Part shown: one piece after another, positions 1 through 11,300 of the stretch
Layout: each line of letters opens with the position of its first letter
Numbering within the stretch: the first letter of the stretch is position 1
Origin: Solen grandis
Taxonomy: Eukaryota > Mollusca > Bivalvia > Adapedonta > Solenidae
Length of the DNA stretch: 64,000 nt
Assembly: GCA_021229015.1 (NCBI GenBank)
Contig: CM037778.1
Coordinates: 18,979,214 to 19,043,213, forward strand
Direction of reading: 5' to 3'
Program-made: the position numbers and the translations under genes
The notes under the pieces: generated by a model
Seen by the model: the letters and a program-made list of their open reading frames with translations, nothing else
Databases searched by the model: none
What the model was told of the DNA's origin: nothing

Positions 1-43
1 AACATATTCTATGATCTTTTGACTAAATATAGAAAAAAGGAGT

Positions 44-1489
44 GTAGATCCATTATAACGCTGCAATTTGGGTCCAAATGTAGATACATTGTAGATCCAT
101 TATAACGCTAATGAAGATACATTGTGGATCCATTATAACGCTAATGTAGATACATTGTGGATCAATTATAACGTTAATGAAGATACATTGTGGATCCATT
201 AAAAAGCTAATATAGATACATTGTGGATCCATTATAACGCTAATGAAGATACATTGTGGATCCATTATAACGCTAATGTAGATACATTGTGGATCCATTA
301 TAACGTTAATGAAGATACATTGTGGATCCATTAAAAAGCTAATAAGATACATTGTGGATCCATTATAACGCTAATGAAGATACATTTTTGGATCCATTAT
401 AACGCTAATGTAGATACATTGTGGATCAATTATAACGTTAATGAAGATACATTGTGGATCCATTAAAAAGCTAATATAGATACATTGTGGATCCATTATA
501 ACGCTAATGTAGATACATTGTGGATCCATTATAACGTTAATGAAGATACATTGTGGATCCATTAAAAAGCTAATATAGATACATTGTGGATCCATAATAA
601 CGCTAATATAGATACATTGTGGATCCATAATAACGCTAATGTAGATACATTGTGGATCCATTAAAAAGCTAATATAGATACATTGTGGATCCATTATAAC
701 GCTAATGTAGATACATTGTGGATCAATTATAACGTTAATGAAGATACATTGTGGATCCATTAAAAAGCTAATATAGATACATTGTGGATCCATAATAACG
801 CTAATGTAGATACATTGTGGATCCATTATAACGCTAATGAAGATACATTGTGGATCCATTAAAAAGCTAATATAGATACATTGTGGATCCATTATAACGC
901 TAATGAAGATACATTGTGGATCCATTAAAAAGCTAATATAGATACATTGTGGATCCATTATAACGCTAATGTAGATACATTGTGGATCCATTATAACGCT
1001 AATGAAGATACATTGTGGATCCATTAAAAAGCTAATATAGATACATTGTGGATCCATTATAACGCTTATGTAGATACATTGTGGATCCATTATAACGCTA
1101 ATGAAGATACATTGTGGATCCATTATAACGCTAATGAAGATACATTGTGGATCCATTATAACGCTAATGTAGATACATTGTGGATCCATTATAACGCTAA
1201 TGTAGATACATTGTGGATCCATTATAACGCTAATGAAGATACATTGTGGATCCATTATAACGCTAATGTAGATACATTGTGGATCCATTATAACGCTAAT
1301 GTAGATACATTGTGGATCCATTATAACGCTAATGATAGATACATTGTGGATCCATTATAACGCTAATGAAGATACATTGTGGATCCATTATAACGCTAAT
1401 GATAGATACATTGTGGATCCATTAAAAAGCTAATATAGATACATTGTGGATCCATTATAACGCTAATGTAGATACATTGTGGATCCATT
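44..1489. repeat. 33-bp minisatellite, about 43 tandem copies
   Basis: The unit reads roughly GATACATTGTGGATCC followed by ATTATAACGCTAATGTA, with two main variants. One has ATTATAACGCTAATGWA; the other has ATTAAAAAGCTAATATA and recurs every few units. Most units hold a BamHI site. Because 33 is a multiple of three, both strands show long artefactual open frames. A few units near 1330 and 1400 gain extra bases. Confidence 0.97.
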
Positions 1490-1607
1490 ACTTCACACTC
1501 TATTATAAAGCAAATACCATAGATCTCTACTCTTACTTTTTAAAAGTAATATTTAAATTCTATGTTCCATCAATAGATATTATCATACAGATTGTTTTTG
1601 GTTTTTT

Positions 1608-1743
1608 TGTCACCTGATGTAAGCAGAGATGACATATAGGGATCACTTTTCTGTCGTCTGTCCATCCATCTGTATGTCTGTCACAATTTTTCTTTCACGC
1701 TTCAGCAGGTGACACTCATGTTCCAAAGAACACTCTTGTTTTA
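1608..1743 (+). repeat. Dispersed short repeat (GTCACCTG...AACACTCTTGTT)
   Basis: It begins GTCACCTGATGTAAGCAG and ends TTCCAAAGAACACTCTTG. Related copies lie at 62571-62706 (plus) and 23482-23585 (minus). The inner part is rich in TGTCTGTC-like pyrimidine runs, and CACCTG...CAGGTGAC forms an inverted repeat. Family unknown. Confidence 0.7.
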
Positions 1744-3084
1744 AATAAATGTAAGTTTTTATATCCCCTCTTCATAGAAGTGGGTGCTATACAGGAATCA
1801 CATCCTGTCCCAGGGTAAGAAAGGGTGTGATGCAGGGGTATTCATCACTTTTAGTGACTGTTTAAGTTTTCCCCCATTCAGGGATATAATACTACAGATT
1901 GTTTGAATATAAAGTTTTCAAGTACATAAATCAAATGACTTGAAACCAGTACTTGACATTGTTCACTTAATGATTAATTAGGATGATACTGGTTTAGCCT
2001 TGTGTCGATTAATATATTTATAAACTGCACTCAAGTGACTGATAAGCACATCATTGTAGTAAAATATGGCATCAGGAACTTTGTGATCAGTCTAGTACAT
2101 CTTATGCAATTAGTCAATGAACCTATCCAGTGTTTACAGATGAATTGCCTCACACTGGGGTAATAGTTAGGCATTGGTGGACCTGGTTAATTCAAAAGAA
2201 CACATAGTTTTGTTTGTGAGCACTTGACCGTGCTATTTATGGAACAGGCAGAGCCTGAGTTTTCATTGCTAAAACCTGGAAAGGTATAGAGTAGCTAGTC
2301 ATGAGGATATATTTGCCATAAGTTAGTTCCATAACATTAATAATCATTAGTGTGTCAGACTTTGGTGTAGATTTACCATTTATAAAACTGCCAGTGCATG
2401 AAAATGTAGCCTGTATTAGAAGTCACCTTTATTAAGCAGCCAGACTTTAAATTATGTTTTTTGGACATTGGAGTATAAGTAGCCAGTATAAAAGATGTAA
2501 CCTGTATTAGAAGCCACCTGTATTAAACAGTCATATCTCAGATTTGCATTGGAGAAAAGAAGTTTTTTTAAAAAGTCCTTGAAAGTATAAACCTTTGACC
2601 TTGTTTTAGAAACTACCTGGGTTAAGAAGCCAAATACACCTTTTCTCAGCACTGGGTGTTGAATAACATGGAACAGTACATGAAAGTAAACCTCAGAAAC
2701 TGTTCAGAATGGAAAAGTTTAACTATCCATCAGAGTTCAAGTACAACTGACAGTTCATGATTTTCCATAAAAGTGTGTTATTTAGTTGGAAATAATGTCC
2801 TATGTTGTCAATGATAAAAAAATGAAAAAATTCAAAAACAAGATGTTCAGGTTTTTGGTTTACATATTATTCTCGAAAAAAGTACATACATGTACAGCAA
2901 TATCATTAATCATTGGTTTTCATTGGGTTTAATTTTCATTGACAGTATTATCACATGAATATTTGAAGAGCTGATTATGAGAATTTTCCTCCTATTTCTA
3001 TATCAAGGGTTGACCACGAAACTTTTCTAAAAGTGCATATAGAAAAAGAAAGAGATGGAAAGTTTTATGGTCAGCCCTCTACAT
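1744..3084. other. Non-coding stretch, nothing recognised
   Basis: AT-rich DNA without convincing splice-bounded coding sequence. A 66-codon minus-strand open frame at 2452-2652 has no family character. Confidence 0.5.
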
Positions 3085-3094
3085 GTTCTTAGAA

Positions 3095-3523
3095 TAGTGT
3101 TTCAGGGTCAGCCCTCATTATGTTCAGTGACAGTCGTGTTTCAGGGTCAGCCCTCATAATGTTCAGTGGCAGTCGCGTTTCAGGGTCAGCCCTCATTATG
3201 TTCAGTGACAGTCGTGTTTTAGGGTCAGCCCTCATTATGTCATGACAGTTGTGTTCAGGGTCAGCCTTCATATGTTCAGTGACAGTTGTGTTTCAGGGTC
3301 AGCCTTCATTATGTTCAGTGACAGTCGTGTTTCAGGGTCAGCCCTCATTATGTTCAGTGGCAGTCGTGTTTCAGGCTCAGCCCTCATTATGTTCAGTGAC
3401 AGTCGGGTTTTAGGGTCAGCCCTCATTATGTTCAGTGACAGTTGTGTTTCAGGGTCAGCCCTCATTATGTTCAGTGACTGTTGGGTTTTAGGGTCAGCCC
3501 TCATTATGTTCAGTGACAGTCAA
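3095..3523. repeat. 39-bp tandem array, about 11 copies
   Basis: The unit is approximately CAGGGTCAGCCCTCATTATG followed by TTCAGTGACAGTCGTGTTT. One unit near 3240 carries small deletions. The period is again divisible by three, giving open frames on both strands that are not genes. Confidence 0.95.
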
Positions 3524-5361
3524 TCATTAAGTATGGACCTCAAGTTATCTAGAACAAGTACCCTTGGATAAACATACCTTAGATACTGCTTGACATGCAA
3601 AATCAACACAATTTTAAGTCCATGAAAACCAATAATTTCACAGTACAAGGCATGAGGTTTTACCAGAACACTTTTTTCTTACTGTGGACCTTTTTGTTAT
3701 TAATCAGTTTGCTGGCAATTTTGCACTGAAATTTTGATATATTACCCACGTTCAATAAGTTATCATTATTCATTATGGAAATATTAAATTATAACAATAT
3801 TTATTTTTATGAACATTAACTACCATAATGTTTTATTTGCCACCCAAATCCTTCAGTATGTTTTATTTGCCATGCAAATGTTTCTCTTTACTTGGTGGTA
3901 TTAAAAGTCTTTGGTTATAACAGTGTGTATTATTAATGGAATTATAAAATGATGTCTAGTGCTGTGAATGCAAATATTTTCTATGTAATAATATTGGATT
4001 AAAAATAAAATGGGATCATTTCACCAGAAAGTGGTACAATGTATGATAATTCTATTGGAAATATTTCATACTGTTATGCATTTACACTTGATTCTAAAAA
4101 TTGGATCTTTTTTCTAGAATAGAGCTTTAAATGTTACCATGGTCTACCCGTATATACATAAAATACCTTAGGTTAAATTATTCACAAAATTAAAAGATAA
4201 GTGATTTTTGAAAAAGATAATATCTACTATATCACTCTTACATTTTGATACAAAAAGGTATATAAAGGTATAAATTTGCTCCTTTTATCTGATAAATTAG
4301 ATATTTTGAGCATTTTGTCTTTCAGAAAGTATAGAACTTCACCATAGTTTCAACCCCTATATGTCTAGAATACAGTACAGCTCTTAGATGCAATTCTTGT
4401 TTTACTCTGCTTAAATGGTTCACTAGAAATTTGATGTATTCTATACTGTTCTCAGTATTTATAGTATTATCTTGAAGACTTGACGAAAGTTGATCCTGTG
4501 TATGTCTATTGTCTCTACATTCCTTGAAGCCATCGCTGGGTGAAACTGTTGTCACGTTTTTATCAGTGGCTTTGTTATGTGGTATGTGATGTGATAAGAA
4601 CCATTCTGTACAGAATGAGTTATGATCTTGTGACCTTCAACCCTTTGAAGGTCATTCTACATGTACATTGTAGTATTAAATGTGCAATACATTATACAGA
4701 ACTCCAGTGTTTTCTATTTTTAATCCAGTCTTCTTGTTGTGTGTTTGCACTGAATGACCCACTGCCAAAAATTTCGATATTCCTATAGTATTCTGTAGAC
4801 AAGTGGCATAATGCCACACCCTGTTGTATTATTCAGACCAACAGAAGACCAGTCTGAACATTTTTTGCTTAATTAATGAGATCCAGTCTAAGAAGCCACC
4901 AATACCAATGTTAAGAAGTTGGTGTACCTACCTTGTGAGGTAGCAATCTTACACCTTAATTTGTATATTTTAGAGTAAGGATTTGGGGTTTGGTTACTGT
5001 TTGTGTTTGGTTTGTAAAAATGTAATGGTTAATTTCAATGTTAATCTAGAGATTTGTTTTCGTAGAAAACTGATGTCTCCCCCCATCCCTTCCCCTCTCA
5101 CACACATATAAACTAAGGCACACAGTGACACATGCTAATAGTTAAAGTTAAAAGGGCTGACTATATTGTTAAAGCTCCGTACAGAGTTATGGACCTTGTA
5201 TGTGACACTTCCTCTCTTCAATTTCTTTCCATAACTGTAACATAAGTAGAGTTATCTTGCAGTCAAGAAATTATGAAAAAAGGGAATAACTCCAAAAATA
5301 ATGAGGCCAGTTATGAACCATGTGCATGACACTTTCTCTCATTAATTTCTTTCCATAAGAC
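3524..5361. other. Non-coding AT-rich stretch with decayed repeat at its right end
   Basis: No gene is recognised. From about 5150 the sequence belongs to a dispersed repeat (phrases such as ACAGAGTTATGG and AATAACTCCAAAAATA) that resumes after the element at 5362-6441 and continues to about 8200. Confidence 0.5.
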
Positions 5362-6441
5362 TACGGTCCCACTATCACGGTACTAGTACGATGGAGGCCG
5401 ATAGACCCCGATAGCAGACATCGGGATGGATCGTGTGCGAACGGGCTCACAAAACACATTTTCATATTTCTAGTCCCACATACACGTTTTAATAACGATT
5501 ACTGTACGATTCAAGATGACAACTTGCACCAGATTCAACACGATACACTTTTTAGAGCACGATGTCACCCGACATAGTTAAGATGTATGCCGATAGAGTC
5601 CCGATCGAAACACGTTCGACACCAGGAAGGGTAACGATAGAGGGTAGAATAGCCGATTGTATCACGATTGCACCCGATAGAGTAACGAATACCTAACGAT
5701 TATACACGTTCATACCGGATTGCTTAATGATAGAGCCACGATTGCTTCCCGATCAAGCACGATTGATCCCGGTGGGTGGCGAGGGCGTTTGTGTATTTAT
5801 TGGCCTGGTTTTCTATTCAGAGTCAGTTTCACTCTCAAGCGCTGCCTTGGAAACAGGTCCATCCTGTACCAAGTCTTGAGATAAACTGGTGCTGATCACA
5901 TATTTCAGTCCCTATTTATACCAAAATGCCAAGACCGAGAGTATTCTGTGCTGATATCGGGCTCCCATCGGGCCTCTATCGGCATTCAACGGTGTAGATC
6001 GTATCTCTATCAGCTACAACCAGTTTATCGTAACATCATCGGTAAGACTCGTGTCGACTCCGTATTGACATCATGGTCTATCGTAACGCTTTCTTTAAGA
6101 GATCGGGGGTCTTCCGTGGTTTGATGTTTCCAGATTACAACACAATGGACCATGGAAGACTAACTATGTCATACGATGGATTTACGGAAGCTTTACGATG
6201 GCTTTACGATTCTGGCCCGATTCAAAAATGGGCCCGATGCAGCACGATCGAGCCCGAAAAGAAGAAGCATGTTTGTTAAAGTCGGGGCCGTATGCAGATT
6301 GATGCTGACCAATACCGATGGCCCAAGGAAGACTAACGATCGTACACGATGGAGTTACGTTTCATCGCGATGTCTTTATGATGTTTCCCGATCCCTCGAA
6401 TCGGGGTCGATCGGGCCCACAATCGGGATAGTGGGACCGTA
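5362..6441. mobile_element. Non-autonomous DNA transposon-like element, CGAT-rich, with terminal inverted repeats
   Basis: The left end TACGGTCCCACTATCACGG and the right end, read on the other strand, TACGGTCCCACTATCCCG, form an 18-bp inverted repeat with one mismatch. The termini are flanked by CCATAA on both sides (three bases away on the left), or alternatively by a TA duplication. The interior is full of CCGAT/ACGAT words at short spacing and is far richer in CpG than its surroundings, except for an ordinary-looking core at about 5790-5960. No transposase frame is present. Superfamily undetermined. Confidence 0.8.
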
Positions 6442-6827
6442 CCATAAATGAAATTTAACTTCAACAGCATGAGTCAAACTGGAGTTAAGAACATGAAATT
6501 GTATAAAAGTGGAAAAACTCCAACAAGAAACGTCGGAAATGGATTATGCTCTAGTGTACAGCAATTCTTGTCAATAATGTCTACCCACCTATGAAGCTTC
6601 AAGGTTATATGTCTCATAGTGCATGAGTTATGCTCTGGACAAAACTTAATTGAATATGAAATTAAACAACGGGGGAAAAAACTCCAAAAATATGATTTGC
6701 AGAAATAAGGTTCTTGTGCCCTGCAATTCTCCTTTGTGAGGTCTATTCACCTATGAATTTTCAAGATTATATGTCTCATAGTGAATTGAATGAATAATGC
6801 TTTCAAAAAAAAAAAAGTATGAAACTG

Positions 6828-7712
6828 AACACAAGAAGGCCAAGATGGCCCTAAATTGCTCACCTGAATTTGGTTGTAGAAAGGCTGGAACCATGAGAGG
6901 ATACAATATACCAAATATCAAAGCTGTAGGCCTGTATATTTCTAAGAGAAGGCATTTTATAGTCATGCATTCTGGTTGCCATGGCAATGAAAGTTCTTCA
7001 TGACCCAACCAATGGTTTCAGAAGTAAAGAATTTTTTGTTTTCCATATATAGTTCTAAACAAAATCTGGGTATGGTCCCAGGAGTGTCCTCATGTAAACC
7101 CTGATGCATATATTTGTTGAGTGTTGAGGCACCAGAAGCTGATGCTATGTACCAAATATCAAAGCTGTGGGTCTGTATGTTTCTGAGAAAACACATCTTG
7201 AAGTTTTGCTTTCTGGCAACCAAAGTTCTTCATGAAATTCAAGAAAAATTAGGAATTAGCCTAAGGCTAACATAAGTATCATTTGAGTTAAATATGGTGA
7301 AAATCCATGGACTTGTTATGGAAGAGAAGTTTTTTCAAGAATTCCCTACATAGTTCTTCATAAAAATCTGGGTGTGGTCCTTTGGCGTGGTACCTTGTGA
7401 CCCCAGGAGCACAAATTTTGCACTGATGTTGAGGCAACATAAACTGATGCAATGTGCCAAATATCAAATCTGAGAAAAAGCATTTTAAAGATTTTCCCTT
7501 CTGGTAGCCGTGGCAACCAGAGTTTTTCATGGAATTAAAAAAAAAAAGGAATTTGCATAAGGCTATCATAAGTATCATTTTGGTAAAATTTGATGAATTT
7601 GGGTTTTGGAATTTTTCCCTTTTTTGGCAAAATTTGATGAAAATCTGTCTGGTAGTTTCAGAGGAGATTGTTGAAATTGCTGATGCATGACGGACAATCA
7701 AGTGATCACAAA
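6828..7712 (-). repeat. Decayed member of the GCTCACC hairpin element family
   Basis: On the minus strand it ends with the family 3' signature (here CTCACCTGAATT / GGCCATCTTGGCC on the complementary strand near 6838-6870). It contains the CATGGATTTTGC/GGCAACCAGA type units. The 5' hairpin has been lost, though GATCACTTGATTGTCCGTC remains near 7690-7712. Confidence 0.6.
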
Positions 7713-8210
7713 ATGCAGTAACTCCAAAAATATTATGTGCAGAGTTATGGTTCTTGTGCACTGCACTTCTCCTCTATGTGATCTATCCATCTATCAAGTT
7801 TCAAGGTTATATGTCTTATACTGTATGAGAAATGCTCTTGACAAAAAATAAGTATGAAATTTAACAAAAAGCAATAACTCCAAAAATATGACACTTTTCA
7901 ATCATGAAGTCTATCCACCTGTGAAGTTTCAAGTTAATAGCTTTTATAATTTTTGAGATACGTTCCAAACAAAAAATAATTCTGAAACTTAACAAAGTGC
8001 AGTAACTTCAAAAAATATGATGTAAAGAGTTACAGTTCTTTGCACTGCACTTCTCCTCCACGAGATCTATACACCTGTGAAGTTCAAGTTAATAGCTTTG
8101 GTACTTTGTGTTTATGTTTCAGACAATAATTAAGTAAGAAAATTTAACAAAGGACAATAAAAATTAAATTTCAATATATGAGGAGGAAGTTATGCTCAAG
8201 TTAAAAAGTG
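7713..8210. repeat. Dispersed repeat with ATAACTCCAAAAATATG units
   Basis: Imperfect units of about 140 bp read GCACTTCTCCTC...ATCTATCCACCTRTGAAGTTTCAAG...GACAAAAAATAA...TTTAACAAA...AATAACTCC. It continues the repeat seen at 5150-5360 and 6442-6790. Confidence 0.6.
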
Positions 8211-8264
8211 TGACAGACAGACAGACAAATCCAACAAAAACAATGTCTCTCCCATATAAATATT

Positions 8265-8281
8265 GGGGGGGGGGGGGGGGG

Positions 8282-8317
<36 letters not shown>
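8265..8317. repeat. G18 run followed by an AG microsatellite
   Basis: Eighteen G residues run directly into about 35 bases of AG repeats. It is purine-only on this strand and could form a triplex or G-quadruplex. Confidence 0.95.
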
Positions 8318-8321
<4 letters not shown>

Positions 8322-11300
8322 ATTACATACCATGATATACATCAGAAAATTTTACATTGCTATGGCATTTAACATACAAATCATTGTGTGTGTGGTATGC
8401 GTGTGAAGGCATATCGGGGGAGGAGATGGAAAACTGACACAGCATAAAAGCAGATCATATTTTTACTCATTGACACATACATCCTTCTTGTAAAGTGAAC
8501 ATGTAAAGTAAAACATACACAATTAAAGTATTATAAAAAGCTTTTTGTTAAATACAAAAAAGTCAAAATATAAAAATACAAAGTCTGAAAGAAATGCATA
8601 AACACTATCAAAACTTTGTTCTTCTAATACCTTCGTGACAATAAAATTTGGTCTGGTTGATCTTGTAGACTTAGAACTCAATATATGTTTCATTAAATTC
8701 TTCCAGTAATTTGTAGTTTTTCAGTAATGTATTCTATTTTAAATGTATTGTTTCAGTAAGGACATACAATTTTAACTTAACCATGAAAATTTGTGACAGA
8801 ACTTTTATGAATGAAGACATCACCATATTGTTACCATTTTTAAACATTGGTACAGGAAATGATTAAATGCTTCAAAAACTGACCTGAAAATGGTGAAAGA
8901 CAGACATTTTGAAACATATATTGTGTCCAAGACCTACAGTTCAACAGGAAATGAGACTGGGTGTGGCACAGTTTGTTTACCATTCCTATATGGCACACTG
9001 CACCACACTGCATTTATAAAGACTTAAGACACATCAGTGGTCAATTTCTCCCAGGATTGAAATGGTCAGATTCTAGTCTGGTCTGATAAATATGGTCACA
9101 TCCACCATAAATTTTTCATACCTGGAATCTTTAACTTAGCCAAAAACTTTTTAATTTCATGATTGTAAAATCTACTGCAATGCAAACATGCTTTTGAAAA
9201 CTCTCCAAAATTTAGCATTCGTTTATAGAATATAGTCCTAAATAGCTACTCAGAATGTTAAGTTTTTAAAATGAAGATGTATCTAGCAGCCACAATAATT
9301 ACCATTACATGTGTATTCCTTTTTTCTTTTGGTTTATAATGAAAACTTCAACTAAAAAATTATTGCATATTTGTCATGAAGCACTACATTTAAATGAGGT
9401 CATTTTTAAGGCAATACACTGCACAGATTACATGCTTTCAATTAAGTCAGTGAAAAGCTGCCTTGCAAAAAATGAAACCTGACAGTCAAAATATTTTGCA
9501 TCACACTGATTCTACCCTTTACCACCCATGTGCCACTTTACATCTGTGTAACCACTGTTAACCTAGATCAGACTGAAAGTAACTTACAGTCTCAGGAGGA
9601 CTTACAGTGTTCACCTTTCAATCGCCCAAGAAGACACAAACACCACAAAACTTGATCAGCCTGTGAGTGCAAGTTGATCAGGATTTATTCAGATTGTATT
9701 GACAGTTTCCTTGATAGTTTGCCAGTGGTAAAGGGACTAAGACACAATTAGCTTCAGCAGCATTAATTAAGGCTCAAAATAAGTTGTTACCATGGTTATA
9801 TTTTTATAATCAGCATCACACAAACTCTGACCAAAAAGGTCAAAGGTCATGAGAATGAGGTCGTATGACTAAAAACACAAACATGCAGGGGGGCATCACA
9901 CAAACTCTAGTGACAATTTTTACCCATTGCAGTTTCTTTGTTATATTTTACTACTGTTTTCATCTTTTTTAACTTACAAGATAGTTTGGGTCAAGGTTAT
10001 TAAAAGTATTATTGCATATACACATATGTATTGACTTATTTTGTATACAGAAAATAATCATTTCATAAAAATACAATTGAACAAATGCACCAAACATAAT
10101 CCAAAGTCACATATTTTTAGAATTTCTCTCACTCTGCAATTCACTGAAGTTTGTGTGATGTCAGCCTGATACAACAGGAACATGCATTTTATGCTAACAT
10201 TGTACACTAAACATGACTAAGTAAGATAATAAAAAGAAAGCACCACAGTTTGCATAAATAAAACAAAACTTTACAATAAGTTACAATGAACACACACAAG
10301 TTATTTCTAGCATGTTTTGTAAAAAAAAAAAAAAAAAAAAAAAAAGAAGAAGAAGAGAAGCCCTATCCCTTCAGAATAAAGATAACCCATACTGAAATAT
10401 GACCTTGACCTCAATCTATTTTAAGGTCAAGGTCAAAAGATATTTATTTCATGCCTACAGAAAGCATTTCTGGTCTAGAAAATAAGCCTTTTCATTACCT
10501 ATCTGCAGAATAATTATTTGACAGAGTGGAGGAGGTCATGTTTGTTACATGAATGATTACAGTAAACAGCATCATGGATTCATTCATTTTACTTTTTATT
10601 TATCCTTCATTCGTTCATGTCCAACTAAAAAACTGTTCTATATAATGGAAGCAAAATGGCTAAGCAAGCTTTATGTATCCAGAAGACAGATTGCTAAACT
10701 CTTTGAAATATCTTTTTTACAATTTTATACACTGTAATTTTACAATTGCAATCATTCAAACTTCCGCAATCTAAAAGACCGACCTACTTACACACATCAG
10801 ATTCCAAAAGCAACATTTTCCAATCCTAAAGAAAGAATAAAATAAAGACAATAATAAAATACACCAGTGAGATAAAGACAATTAAAATGTTGTCATGTAG
10901 CACCTTCATAACATAATATCAAAATCAAAAATAGAACTATCCCACCTCGTTTTTCATGTAATGTACATGACAGATGGGACAGCAGGGACATATGGAGCAT
11001 AATTTCTATACAACCCCCTCTACTGTGAAGTTTGGGTATAATAAAATGGAAAGGAAAAAAGAAATGACATGGGTATAAGATTTTGAAAAACACATGGTAT
11101 GAGGAAAATGGTTGCTATAGAAACAATGAAATGGACATAGTATCTGGTCAAAAACAGTCCACTTTTAAAAAAAGCTGTGTACAAATTATAACATAATCAC
11201 CTACAGTCACCTGAAATGTGTAAGACACTAAAACTACAAATGTCACTAAAGTTGATTTATATCCTGCATTTCACCTTGTCTTCATGTAATGTGAGAGCAG

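Noticed and set aside
53..1360. Long open frames on both strands (repeated MDPQCIYISVI and WIHYNANVDTL peptides)
   Set aside because: They exist only because a 33-bp satellite unit without stops keeps frame; no promoter, splice or domain evidence.
44..1489. Possible CRISPR array
   Set aside because: Units are contiguous with no unique spacers, and the genome is eukaryotic.
3089..3571. Repeated MRADPETRLSLNI-like peptides and their plus-strand counterparts
   Set aside because: Translation of the 39-bp array; same period artefact.
6073..6451. Two open frames inside the CGAT-rich element as a possible transposase
   Set aside because: Short, overlapping in different frames, no domain; they result from low stop density in a CpG-rich repeat.
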